This document shows positions 8,219 through 16,277 of a stretch of 64,000 nt of DNA, piece by piece. The DNA comes from CBDANW01 sp965197825 (GTDB lineage: Bacteria > Acidobacteriota > Vicinamibacteria > Marinacidobacterales > DATDRI01): the NCBI GenBank assembly GCA_965197825.1, contig CBDANW010000003.1, forward strand, positions 2,294,001 to 2,358,000. Direction: 5' to 3'. Numbering within the stretch: the stretch's first letter is position 1; each line of letters opens with the position of its first letter. Position numbers and translations under genes: made by a program. The notes under the pieces were generated by a model. It was given only the letters and a program-made list of their open reading frames with translations, made no database searches and was not told where the DNA came from.

Positions 8219-9406
8219 ATGTCGAATCCCGACAAACGTTTCTTGAGCGAGCGCGCCAAGAGAGAAGAAAAAGCCTTCCTCGACGCCGCGCGCAATTACA
8301 TGGGCGCGATGTCCGGGTTCGAGCTCGACTGGCTGTACCGCAAACCCTACGACAACCGTCCCGGGAACGAGCAGTTCTATCTCCAAGCCTACGCGGTCAT
8401 GAACCTCGTGCGCGCGATGGATATTCGCCACGGCGGCCGTATCCTCGGAGTCGGGAGCGGACCCGGGTGGGTGAGCGAGCTTCTGATGCTCCTCGGCTAC
8501 GACGTCGACGGTATCGAGCCGTCGGCCGACCTCGTCGCCGTCGCTCGCGAGCGCATCGAACGGGCTGCCGCGCACTATCGGTTGCCGTCGACGCCCAACG
8601 TCGTCTTCCATGAAACCACCATCGAGTCCGTGGACTTCGAGCTCGAGACGTTCGACGCGGTGCTGTTTCATGACGCCCTCCACCACGTCATCGACGAGCG
8701 CGTCACGCTTGAGACGTGCGCGCGCGTTCTCAAGCCGGGAGGTGTGCTCGGTATCGGTGAAGACGCGTGGCAGCCCGGCAACCGCGAGCAGGAGTCCGCG
8801 CTCGAAGAAGAGATCGATCGGTTCGGCACCCACGAAAGTCCGTTCACCTGCGAATACCTCGACGAGCTTCTCGAAAGTTGCGGCTTCCGCGACGTGATCC
8901 GCTACCACGCGGTGAACGGGCTGTTTCCCGAGGAGATGGGTGCGACGGCGATTGCCGAGGCAGCGCAGAGCCGGGCCGAACACAGCAACACCCTCGTGGC
9001 GAGAAAGACGAGGTTCAATGGACCGACGAGCGCGGACGCCAAAGCGGCGACGCGGGCGCGGATCGAGATCGCAGGCGCGCGCTTCGAGCCACGCGACCGC
9101 AAGATCACCATCAGCGTGAAATTGACGAACACCGGCGATACCGTGTGGCTACATCGCCCACGCGCCGCTGGCTGGGTGAGCATCGCGCTTCGGAGCACCC
9201 CATTGGACGCGCCGGACTACCACGAAGCGCGCCCGCGCCACCGCCTTCCGCGCGAACTCCCGCCGGGAGAGGCGCTCAAGCTCGAACTCGACTTTTTCCT
9301 CGATGCGGACGCAGATACGAGCTCGCTCCGTCTCGATCTCGTCAACGAAGGGCTCTTCTGGTTCTCGCAGCGAGGCACCGAGGCAGCGCCGTTCACACTC
9401 GCGTGA
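8219..9406 (+). CDS. SAM-dependent methyltransferase with C-terminal beta-rich domain
   Basis: 395 residues. The N-terminal two thirds is a class I methyltransferase fold. The glycine-rich motif I is ILGVGSGPGWVSELLMLLGY (about residues 75-94), the acidic end of strand 2 is DGIEPSADLVAVARERIE, and the motif IV region is FDAVLFHDALHHVIDE followed by RVLKPGGVLGIGEDAW. The Asp/Glu normally before the Gly-rich loop is Gly here (LGVGSG). Residues from about 275 on are strand-rich (KITISVKLTNTGDTVWLHR), suggesting an Ig-like or carbohydrate-related sandwich, as seen in methyltransferases of surface polysaccharide loci. The substrate is unknown. It is a lone gene between mobile debris; the start is the first ATG, without a clear ribosome site. 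Confidence 0.8.
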   Translation: MSNPDKRFLSERAKREEKAFLDAARNYMGAMSGFELDWLYRKPYDNRPGNEQFYLQAYAVMNLVRAMDIRHGGRILGVGSGPGWVSELLMLLGYDVDGIEPSADLVAVARERIERAAAHYRLPSTPNVVFHETTIESVDFELETFDAVLFHDALHHVIDERVTLETCARVLKPGGVLGIGEDAWQPGNREQESALEEEIDRFGTHESPFTCEYLDELLESCGFRDVIRYHAVNGLFPEEMGATAIAEAAQSRAEHSNTLVARKTRFNGPTSADAKAATRARIEIAGARFEPRDRKITISVKLTNTGDTVWLHRPRAAGWVSIALRSTPLDAPDYHEARPRHRLPRELPPGEALKLELDFFLDADADTSSLRLDLVNEGLFWFSQRGTEAAPFTLA

Positions 9407-9487
9407 CGCGGTGCTCTCACGCCGCACTCTGTTAGATTCCCTTGTGCCATGGCATGATGTTCGTGACCCATGAGGTCAAAATACTCA

Positions 9488-9665
9488 TGCGGCTTCCCGT
9501 CCTGTGCCAAAACTCGGCCTGTCCCTTCTATAAACTCGAGCTGTATGAGATTGGCGAACTGCCTACAACCAGGATGCTTTGGTCGTCTTCATGTAGGACG
9601 TTTAAGAGCCGGCGTCGGCTCTACTCAGGGGTAGAGGTGTAAGCTGGTGCGAAGTCCCGCAGCCG
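9488..9665 (+). repeat. G repeat with paired hairpins, fused to an A tip
   Basis: After a partial A tip (9491..9511) the sequence 9512..9660 matches the reverse complement of 51539..51668. It ends with two adjacent hairpins: GAGCCGGCGTCGGCTC at about 9608 and CTCTACTCAGGGGTAGAG just after. Both copies end at the same motif GTGTAAGCTGGTG. A subterminal double hairpin at a fixed end resembles IS200/IS605-type right ends, where the omega RNA lies, but no TnpA or TnpB is present. Confidence 0.6.
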
Positions 9666-9684
9666 TTCCGAGCGGATCGGCTCA

Positions 9685-10030
9685 AGCAGCGCATCGAGTG
9701 TAATGATGATGGAGACCACCCACCTTTGGAATGGCGCTGACTTTGCCCATCGCCGGTGACTCTACCCGGCGAGGCTCGGGCGCGTCCTTCTCAAGCGACA
9801 AATGAGTTCGGCAAGAATGATAGTAGTCGACATATTTGCGTAGGATTCGTCTCAGGTGCTGCTCGTCGAGGACGATCACATGGTCGAGACACTCACGTCG
9901 AATGGAGCCGAGCATCCTTTCGACTAATGAATTCTGCCACGGGGAGCGCGGCGGTGCGGTAAGGACCTGCTCTATCCCGAGACCGTCGACGCGAGTGTCG
10001 AAGTACGCTCCGTAGTTCTGGTCTCGATCC
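9685..10030 (-). pseudogene. integrase-core transposase C-terminal remnant
   Basis: The translation contains GIEQVLTAPPRSPWQNSLVE followed by RMLGSIRRECLDHVIVL and YVDYYHSCRTHLSLEKDAP, the DDE third residue (Glu) region of an IS481-like/rve_3 transposase. The N-terminal half is absent and the upstream junction is an R fragment. It is diverged from elements A and B. Confidence 0.75.
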
Positions 10031-10034
10031 CGAG

Positions 10035-10182
10035 GCTTGGGGAAGATGGACATCAAGGAGGCCCGGGCCGCACCTGGACCAGAAAGTGCTAGGCCAGCCA
10101 CGCCGCGGTAGCCTCGATCTCGATTCTGGGCCTCTCGGGTGGCCTCTTTTTCCGCCGCCGCACGGCCCTGTCAGTGAGCCTG
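10035..10182 (+). repeat. R repeat fragment
   Basis: It shares the block GGACATCAAGGAGGCCCGGG and the following GGCCTCTCGGGTGGCCTC with the copies at 14100, 43770, 44200 and, inverted, 3350..3500. It ends at the left tip of element A. Confidence 0.65.
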
Positions 10183-10185
10183 CTC

Positions 10186-11617
10186 CCCGTCCTGTGCCAA
10201 AACTCGGCCCTTTTGAAATAGACCATAAATCAGCAGCTTAGTGTCTGTGTTTGCGACCGGACCAAGGGCCGTGGGCTTTACAATCGTCTGGCCCGAGGGT
10301 GTTATCTTCAGATCCATGATGACGTACCACGTGCAATTCCTACTGCTCGTTCTAGCTGGCTGGGTCAACCGCCAGCAGCAGGATGTGATCGACTATCAGC
10401 AAGAGGAGAACCGTGTGCTCCAAGCCGGGCTTCGGGGCAAGCGTCTCAGGCTCTCGGACGACGACCGGCGCAGGCTCGCCGTCAAGGCCCAGGCCTTGGG
10501 CCGCGAGGCGCTGGCCCAGATTGCGTCCGTTGCCACACCCGCTACGCTTCTGCGTTGGTACCGCCACCTCATCGCAGCCAAGTACGATGGCAGCAAGAAC
10601 CGGAGCCCAGGCCGACCTCCGACGGCGAAGGACATCCGTGAGCTCATTGTGCGCGTGGCGCAGGAGAACCCGACGTGGGGATATACACGCCTGCGAGGCG
10701 CACTCAAGAACCTAGGACATGAACTCGGACGCAACACTATCAAGAGGATCCTCGCCGAGCACGGTATCGCGCCTGCCCCGGAGCGGGGCAAGAGCATGTC
10801 GTGGAGCACCTTCATCAAGGCTCATTGGGGCGCCATCGCTGCGACAGACCTGTTCACCGTCGAGGTTGTGAACCCGTTCGGGCTCGTCCGCTACCATGTC
10901 CTGTTTGTCATCGATATCGCCACTCGCTGCGTGTGCATCGGTGGGATAACGTCGGACCCCAACGGGGAGTGGATGAAGCAGGTGGCAAGAAACCTCACAG
11001 ACATGTGGGATGGTTTCCTCCTTGGCAAGCGATACCTCATCCACGACCGGGACCCACTATTCACCGAGGCGGTACGTGGGCTCTTGAGAGATTCAGGCGT
11101 GAAGCCCCTGCGCCTTCCCGCCAATAGTCCGAATCTGAACGCATACGCGGAAAGATTCGTTCTCTCCATACGTCGAGAGTGTCTCGACCGCTTCGTACCT
11201 CTCAGTGAGCGACACCTGCGCACAGCGGTAACCGAATACGTAGTGCACTATCACACAGAACGGAACCACCAAGGTCTCGGCAACGAGCTCCTCACACCTC
11301 TGCCGGCAAGCGCGAATGACACTGGCCCCATCGTGTCGCGAGAGCGACTTTTGGGCATTCTCAACTACTACTGCCGTGCCGCGTAGATGGTCGCCGGCGA
11401 CGGTAGCCCCTCGGCGGGCTCGACCGGCGTAGCGTGGAAACAGCTTCAGGAACATGCTTCGATATTCGCTCTCGACTAGGTGGTCATCTGCATGGTGACG
11501 ACCCGCCCGCCCAAGACGATTGTAAAGCCTACGGCCCTTGGCCCGGTCGCAAACACAGACACTAAGTTGCTGATTTATGGCCTATTTCGAAAGGGACGAG
11601 TTTTGGCACAGGACGGG
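10186..11617 (+). mobile_element. element A, complete IS481-like element with long terminal repeats
   Basis: Both ends carry imperfect inverted repeats of about 105 bp (10186..10290 and 11513..11617) starting CCCGTCCTGTGCCAAAACTC. They contain the landmark ACAATCGTCT at their inner ends. A single transposase lies between. No clear target duplication is visible; the right flank is an IS3-b fragment and the left an R fragment. Tip sequences of this element occur about twenty times in the window, making it the commonest repeat here. Confidence 0.9.
10316..11386 (+). CDS. element A transposase (integrase core domain)
   Basis: About 356 residues from ATG 10316 (MMTYHVQFLLLVLAGWVNRQ). The N-terminal helical part is followed by LLRWYRHLIAAKYDG and the winged helix region WGYTRLRGALKNLGHELGRN. 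The rve core begins near AIAATDLFTVEVVNPFG (first Asp), then YLIHDRDPLFTEAV (second Asp) and SPNLNAYAERFVLSIRREC (Glu). The C-terminal YVVHYHTERNHQGLGNELL is typical of the family. The start was chosen at the double ATG because the upstream frame lies within the terminal repeat. This is the only full-length copy here; truncated copies are at 32534, 52183 and 59602. Confidence 0.88.
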   Translation: MMTYHVQFLLLVLAGWVNRQQQDVIDYQQEENRVLQAGLRGKRLRLSDDDRRRLAVKAQALGREALAQIASVATPATLLRWYRHLIAAKYDGSKNRSPGRPPTAKDIRELIVRVAQENPTWGYTRLRGALKNLGHELGRNTIKRILAEHGIAPAPERGKSMSWSTFIKAHWGAIAATDLFTVEVVNPFGLVRYHVLFVIDIATRCVCIGGITSDPNGEWMKQVARNLTDMWDGFLLGKRYLIHDRDPLFTEAVRGLLRDSGVKPLRLPANSPNLNAYAERFVLSIRRECLDRFVPLSERHLRTAVTEYVVHYHTERNHQGLGNELLTPLPASANDTGPIVSRERLLGILNYYCRAA

Positions 11618-11816
11618 GTCGGGGACACGACCGAGTTCGTGATCGGCAGTGGCGGGAAGCTTTATCTCGCGGCGCTCCTCGACCTCTACTCGCGATTCCT
11701 CGTTGGGTGGGCCGTAAGTGCTATTAACGACCGTCACCTGGTTATCAAGGCGTTGCGGATGGCACTGAAACGTCGCCAACCGGCCGCGGGGCTCTTGCAT
11801 CACTCCGATCAGGGCA

Positions 11817-13218
11817 TGGTCAAGTCTTAATTTTCCTGTCAAATCTCCGTACGGTTCCCCGCGCTCGGTTAAGCTGCTGATTCCTCCGACGTGCCTTGCG
11901 GGAGAAGCTCGTTGCGAAGCTCCTCGACTTTCCTAGCGGCGAAGACATCCATCCTCACGCCGCGCCATTTGTTTGCGACGGCCAAGAGCACAGCGAACGA
12001 GAGTTTCATCGCGGCCTCCTCGGTGAAGAAGTGAGGAATGACCTTTGTGCGACGTTTGTGCTCTCCGAACGTGCGCTCAAGTAGATTCGACGTGCGAAGC
12101 CTTTTGTGATGCGCCGCAGGAAGGCGTAGCGCCTGAAGACACGCTTCGAAGGTCTCTTCCATGCACTTCATCGCGCTCGGGAATCGTTGACGGTACCGAG
12201 CGATCACCTCCCGACCCTTCTTCAGCCCTTGCTCGTAGCTGTTCGCATGGAACGACTCAAGGATGGCCGCCTTGAGTTCGTCGCGCACTTCCTTCGGAGC
12301 CTTGCCCAGGATGTTCTCGAGGCGGTGCTTCTGGCAACGTTGCTTGAGGCTTCGAGGGAAGACCTCTGCGATCGCTTTGAGCACTCCAGGATTCCCGTCC
12401 GTCACGATGAGCAACGGCTCCCTCATTCCTCGGGCCACCATCTCCTGCAAAAACCCCTTCCAGTTCTCGTAGGATTCTCGGTTGCCGACACCGATATGAA
12501 GAAGAACTCGCGTCCCATCAGCGCGATAGCCGGTCGCAACGAGGATGGGCTCTTTCCTCTCCGCTCCTTGGTGGTAGCGCAGGTACGTGCCGTCGAGCTC
12601 GAGATACAACAGCTTCTCGTTCGAGAGATCCCGTTTTCGAAACGCCTCGAAATCCTCCGACAGACACCGTGTGACCCGGCTCACCACCGACTTCGAGACA
12701 CCCGTGCCGCTCAGCACGTCCGCGAACGTCGCCTCAATGTCACGCGTCGACATCCCGTGGACGTACATCCGCGCGATCAGTTCATCGAGTTTCTCGGTCC
12801 GGCTCACGTAGGCGTCGAGAATCTTTGACTGAAACACCTTCTCTGTTTCTCGTACCCGCGGCACTTGCACCGTTACCGCTCCCTCGCCCGTGAGGACCCG
12901 ATGCGACTCATACCCGTTGCGTCGTCCCTTCTCCTTCGTCGTTGCCGGAGCGTTCTCATAGTAGTTTCGACCCAACGCCTCCGTCACCTCGCGCTCCAAC
13001 GCATATTGAAGCATCATCTGAGCTCCCGACCGGACGATCTCCGAGAGATTCATCTCCCCAAATACCAGTTGTTCCTCGAACTGCTTGAGCAATCGCTGAC
13101 TCGGTAGTACCTTTCCCATGATGTATGGTTCTCCTTTTCTGTCCCCATGACGGGGACGGGTTTTGAGCTTGGGGAACCATACATCGTTTTTCTTTGACAG
13201 GAATCTTAAGACATCACC
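11817..13218 (-). mobile_element. IS256-b, complete, inserted in IS3-b with 8-bp target duplication
   Basis: TCAGGGCA occurs at 11809..11816 and 13219..13226, once in the undisrupted IS3-b (near 62353). The inverted ends share GTCTTAA and TTCCTGTCAAA. It encodes one intact transposase on the minus strand. Confidence 0.92.
11869..13119 (-). CDS. IS256-family (Mutator) transposase, intact
   Basis: 416 residues, the normal IS256 length. It begins MGKVLPSQRLLKQFEEQLVF, with the conserved VTEALGRNYYE and RRNGYESHR blocks. The DDE triad is in LYLELDGTYLRYHQG, LLIVTDGNPGVLKAI and RTSNLLERTFGEHKRR. Cys and His in QRCQKHRLENIL are also family-typical. An AAGGAG ribosome site lies upstream of ATG 13119. 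A 5'-truncated twin is at 62672..63733 and differs at few positions. Confidence 0.93.
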   Translation of the reverse strand: MGKVLPSQRLLKQFEEQLVFGEMNLSEIVRSGAQMMLQYALEREVTEALGRNYYENAPATTKEKGRRNGYESHRVLTGEGAVTVQVPRVRETEKVFQSKILDAYVSRTEKLDELIARMYVHGMSTRDIEATFADVLSGTGVSKSVVSRVTRCLSEDFEAFRKRDLSNEKLLYLELDGTYLRYHQGAERKEPILVATGYRADGTRVLLHIGVGNRESYENWKGFLQEMVARGMREPLLIVTDGNPGVLKAIAEVFPRSLKQRCQKHRLENILGKAPKEVRDELKAAILESFHANSYEQGLKKGREVIARYRQRFPSAMKCMEETFEACLQALRLPAAHHKRLRTSNLLERTFGEHKRRTKVIPHFFTEEAAMKLSFAVLLAVANKWRGVRMDVFAARKVEELRNELLPQGTSEESAA

Positions 13219-13535
13219 TCAGGGCAGTCCGTATGCCAGCAAAGACTACCAACGTCTCCTTGAGACGCATGGCATGACCGGGAGCATGAGCCGACGGGGC
13301 AACTGCTACGACAACGCCGTCATCGAGAGCTGGTTCTCCACGGTCAAGCACGAGCTTGGGGAGCATTTCCTCAGTTGCGGCGAGGCCGAGATGGCCCTCT
13401 TCGACTTCATCGAGGTATTCTACAACCAGAGACGACGACACTCGACCCTCGGCCAGGTCGGTCCGGCCGAATTTGAACGACGGATGATGACTTCGCCAGC
13501 TTAACTAAACCGTCTACGAAACCGGATCAAGCCCA

Positions 13536-13696
13536 CTACTTGCTCGAGGAGAACAGAGTCCTCAAAGCTCGCGGGAGGAAGCTTTGCTCACGGACGATGA
13601 GCGACGTTGGCTCGCGGTAAAGGGTAAGGCGCTTGGCCGGAAACTCTTGGCAGAAGTCGCCGGTATCGTCACACCGAACACCCTGCTGGCTTGGGG
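13536..13696 (+). pseudogene. element B-type transposase N-terminal remnant, frameshifted
   Basis: It reads YLLEENRVLKARGRK, then in another frame LLTDDERRWLAVKGKALGRK and LLAEVAGIVTPNTLLAW. This parallels the element A transposase (ENRVLQAGLRGKRLRLSDDD). It is cut by an Mrr fragment on the right. Confidence 0.65.
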
Positions 13697-13905
13697 GGCA
13701 CGAGCAAAGGCGTGTTCGTCACCACTTCCGCCTCCACCAACGTCGCCAAAGGCTATGTGGCGCGGAGTCCAAAGCGCATCGTGCTGATCAATGGAGAAGA
13801 ACTCGCGCGTCTCATGGTCACGCACGACATTGGGGTGCGCCGGAAGATACGCTATGAAGGTCAAACGGATCGATGAGGACTATTTCGAATTGGAAGGCCC
13901 TGTCC
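13697..13905 (+). pseudogene. mrr: Mrr-type restriction endonuclease C-terminal remnant
   Basis: The translation GTSKGVFVTTSASTNVAKGY then PKRIVLINGEELARLMVTHD matches the C-terminal end of Mrr-type (PD-D/ExK) methyl-dependent endonucleases. The GVFxTTS and IVLIDGExLAxLM blocks are diagnostic. One extra base near 13857 breaks the frame just before the family end KVKRIDEDYFE. The N-terminal and central regions are gone, so this is a relic of a defence gene. Confidence 0.75.
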
Positions 13906-14087
13906 TTTATGCACTGACTAGATTGCGACGGCGGAACACACAATGTTCGGGGCGATGTCGAGGGGAGCGGTTCCGCCCGGACTCGCGCCTTTTTTTCCTG
14001 TCACACAATGCGCACGGGCCCGGTCGGCGCGGGGGCGACCTTGACCCCCGGCTCGTGGAAGGCATCTAGGATCGCCCGCTGGTACGC
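13906..14087. other. intergenic debris with no recognisable feature
   Basis: I see no supported gene or repeat here. A T-rich run (CCTTTTTTTCC) lies near 13990. Confidence 0.4.
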
Positions 14088-15030
14088 CAAATCCGAGACA
14101 AGTAAGGACATCAAGGAGATCCAGGCGCGCTTGGACCAGAACGTGCAAGCCCGCTACGTCGCGGGTAGCCCCGGCCTTGATTCTGGGCCTGTCGAGTGGC
14201 CTCTTTTCCGCTGCCGTACGGCTTCCGGTCAGCGCCCATCTCCTATTTGGCGCAAACGTGGCACTCGAAAATCGAGATTAGAGACGAAAACCGAAAATGA
14301 GGCCCTTTCAGCCCTTCTAGCGCGTCTCTAGTGCCAGCTGATCTTGCAAAACCCCGCCAACCGCGCGGAAAATCTCACCCGTCTCTGCAGAGCCGCAATT
14401 GGGCAGACTGGGTGGCGGATGGTGCAGTTCGGAGCTATCCGGTCTCGGCCAAAAGGTGTTTTTGCAGTTTCTTCAGCCTTCCTCGTCCTTTTCGCCGCGC
14501 GCGTAGTGCGGCAATGTAGCGAATGCTCAGAGAAGCCACGGTGCCCATATCGTTCTATCTGATTCCCCTACAGTGATTTAAAGGCAGCCCGTCACGTGCT
14601 GGTCCACGCACACCTCATCGACGGGTGGTCGTTCGAGCCGGAATTAGAATTTGGGTTCAATTCGATTTTCCATATGGCAATTTCAACTTCCTTGGCGCCT
14701 GAGAGACGGCCTTGTCGTAAACCATCCGGCCGCGGCTCTGACCGCAAATCATTATTGTAAAATGTACTTACACCTCATCTGCGGATGTCTCCTCGACGGG
14801 AACACCTTTCCAGCTATCGCAGTCGGTAAGCTCGAGTGGGGGTGAGTGGAGCTATCCGGTTCTTGGCTGGAAACCATCAGAAACAGAGCAAAACAGGCCA
14901 TCAACGGGCAATTTGGGGTCATTTCTGGGCTGATCGGGCCGTTTTTCCAGCCAATCGCCCAGCCAATGAGAAGACGCTCTACGCCTAGCTCGCGCCTCGG
15001 CAGAAGGCCAAAAGCCAGGCACCTCTAATC
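14088..15030 (+). repeat. R repeat family, long copy
   Basis: It is collinear with 43755..45110 over almost its whole length, with a gap where the latter has extra B and SGNH scraps. It begins with a coding-like segment (SKDIKEIQARLDQNVQARYV), followed by AGATTAGAGACGAAAACC near 14275 and the block TCGACGGGTGGTCGTTCGAG near 14620. Stop codons interrupt all frames and differ between copies. Confidence 0.75.
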
Positions 15031-15035
15031 CGAAA

Positions 15036-15082
15036 CGTCTCGGCGCGCCGGTCTTGCGTTCGTTTGTGTTCTTGGACACGGC
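15036..15082 (-). repeat. element B tip
   Basis: It reads TCGGCGCGCCGGTCTTG, then TTCGTTTGTGTTCTTGGACA, the inward part and tip of element B in inverted orientation. Confidence 0.75.
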
Positions 15083-15238
15083 GGGAACAACGTGTTCTTT
15101 CTCAAGCACGTTATTGCGTCGGTGGCCCGGCAGCGACAGAGTGCAGAACCTCCACCGAGGCGAACACGAGTTCGCAGGACCTCAACTCCCATGGCTGTCT
15201 GCCCGTCAGTACGCGATCTTCTTTTTTGCGGATCACAA
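15083..15238 (+). repeat. J repeat
   Basis: About 155 bp, nearly identical to the reverse complement of 31785..31938. It ends in TTTTTTGCGGATCACA, one arm of the C palindrome. No coding potential is evident. Confidence 0.75.
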
Positions 15239-15261
15239 CAGGCGTCTTAGAGTTCGTCACT

Positions 15262-15454
15262 CAATCGTCGGATGTGCAATTTTCACCCGCCATGTGGAGT
15301 GCGCCCCTTGAAGTGGACGGTTTGTGGTGGAAGGATTGACAGGGCGTGGGGATCTCTGGAGGTAAACCCATGACCCGACACCGTACCTATAGCATTGAGT
15401 TCAAGCGCCAAGTGGCGCAGGAATTCCTCGGCGGCGAGAGCCTCACCGACTTAA
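15262..15454 (+). pseudogene. IS21-type end followed by an IS OrfA N-terminal fragment
   Basis: GTGCAATTTTCACCCGCCA at about 15270 resembles IS21 terminal repeats. From 15370 the frame MTRHRTYSIEFKRQVAQEFL and GGESLTDL is the helix-turn-helix start of an IS3/IS66-type OrfA, preceded by GGAGGT. It is truncated at about 15454 just upstream of the YjbQ gene. Confidence 0.65.
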
Positions 15455-15478
15455 AGTATGATGGGAACCCGGTGGGTG

Positions 15479-15895
15479 ATGGCGGTTCGAACCTTCAGAG
15501 AAAGCATCCAAACCCGTGGCAACGGCCATATCCTGGACATTACTAGCGCCGTTTCCCAGGCCGTCGAGAGCTCTGGCCTAAAAGAGGGTCTCGCCACCGT
15601 GTTTGTTACAGGATCGACGGCCTCCCTTACGACCATCGAGTATGAGCCCGGCCTCGTGCAAGATCTCACGGAAGCTTTCGAACGTCTCTATCCCCGAGCG
15701 ATGGAATACCGACACCACGAGCGCTGGGGCGACGACAACGGGCACAGCCACGTTCGCGCTTCGATGTTGGGACCCTCTGTGAGCGTTCCCTTCACGAGCT
15801 CCAGATTGACCCTCGGAACCTGGCAGCAAATCATTCTCGTCGACTTCGACACGAGCCCCCGATCTCGGGACTACATTATTCAAATCCTAGGCTGA
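15479..15895 (+). CDS. YjbQ/UPF0047-family protein
   Basis: 138 residues from ATG 15479 (MAVRTFRESIQTRGNGHILD). An earlier in-frame ATG at 15458 lies in IS debris, and GGTGGG sits just before 15479. The family core is clear: VFVTGSTASLTTIEYEPGLV, MEYRHHERWGDDNGHSHVRA, and LGTWQQIILVDFDTSPRSRD. YjbQ proteins form trimers with a His-rich pocket (H in YRHHE and NGHSHVR). They are annotated as secondary thiamine-phosphate synthases because they can complement thiE mutants; the real cellular reaction is uncertain. The protein is intact and full length for the family. It is followed at once by an O-methyltransferase stub on the same strand. Confidence 0.85.
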   Translation: MAVRTFRESIQTRGNGHILDITSAVSQAVESSGLKEGLATVFVTGSTASLTTIEYEPGLVQDLTEAFERLYPRAMEYRHHERWGDDNGHSHVRASMLGPSVSVPFTSSRLTLGTWQQIILVDFDTSPRSRDYIIQILG

Positions 15896-15913
15896 ACCGG
15901 GAGGACTCACTTC

Positions 15914-16020
15914 ATGATCCCATTGGTAGACGAGCGAATCGAGCGCTACGCGGCGGAGCATACGAGCCATCCGTCCGAGCTTCTCGAACGTATCCTGCGT
16001 GAAACCGAAGCCTCCAGGGC
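15914..16020 (+). pseudogene. O-methyltransferase N-terminal stub
   Basis: It starts MIPLVDERIERYAAEHTSHP, then SELLERILRETEASRA, the N-terminal helix of caffeoyl-CoA-type class I O-methyltransferases. GGGAGGA lies upstream. The frame runs into the C palindrome at 16021, which supplies the stop (TAG 16048..16050). Everything past about residue 36 is lost. Confidence 0.65.
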
Positions 16021-16077
16021 TGTGCTCCGCAAAAAGTCGATCCAGCGGTAGGCGATCTTCTTTTTTGCGGATCACAA
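16021..16077. repeat. C palindrome: two opposed C tips
   Basis: The arms TGTGCTCCGCAAAAAGTCGA (from 16021) and, inverted, TGTGATCCGCAAAAAAGAAG (ending at 16076) face each other with three bases between. Single C-like tips occur near 3610, 22510, 39618 and 59209, and at the ends of the J repeats. It is either a minimal palindromic insertion or two element ends joined. Confidence 0.65.
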
Positions 16078-16126
16078 GTGCCTGCGGACAATCGCTCGGA
16101 TGCGCTCACCCTCAGTTGGGATGCTG

Positions 16127-16255
16127 TGCCTTCTATTTATTCATCCGCGCCGACCCGAACCTGATCGGTCTCCGATCTGCCGGGACTATGCCTGCATGAT
16201 TTCGTCGTTTGTTCGCGCTCGGCTATTTCAAAAGGGCTGAGTTTTGGCACAACCC
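16127..16255. repeat. F repeat joined to an element A tip
   Basis: TGTGCCTTCTATTTATTCAT begins an about 97-bp block found again at 59822..59917; the tip alone is also at 47665. It is followed by an inverted A tip (AAAAGGGCTGAGTTTTGGCAC) at 16228..16250. The same F-then-A arrangement exists at 59822..60001. Confidence 0.7.
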
Positions 16256-16277
16256 CCGCCGTCGCTCCACCGCCTCC

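Larger units (their letters stand above)
11618..13535 (+). pseudogene. IS3-b OrfB fragment, split by IS256-b
   Basis: 11618..11816 plus 13227..13504 equals the C-terminal two thirds of the IS3-b OrfB at 61737..62639. It starts VGDTTEFVIGSGGKLY right at the element A end and finishes VGPAEFERRMMTSPA. The IS3-b tip ATCAAGCCCA closes at 13535. The IS3-b left half is missing. Confidence 0.9.

Noticed and set aside
9640..9690. Resemblance to the conserved core of a cobalamin riboswitch (GCTGGTGCGAAGTCCCGC).
   Set aside because: The required helices before and after the core are absent, the flanks are transposon remnants, and no cobalamin-related gene follows.
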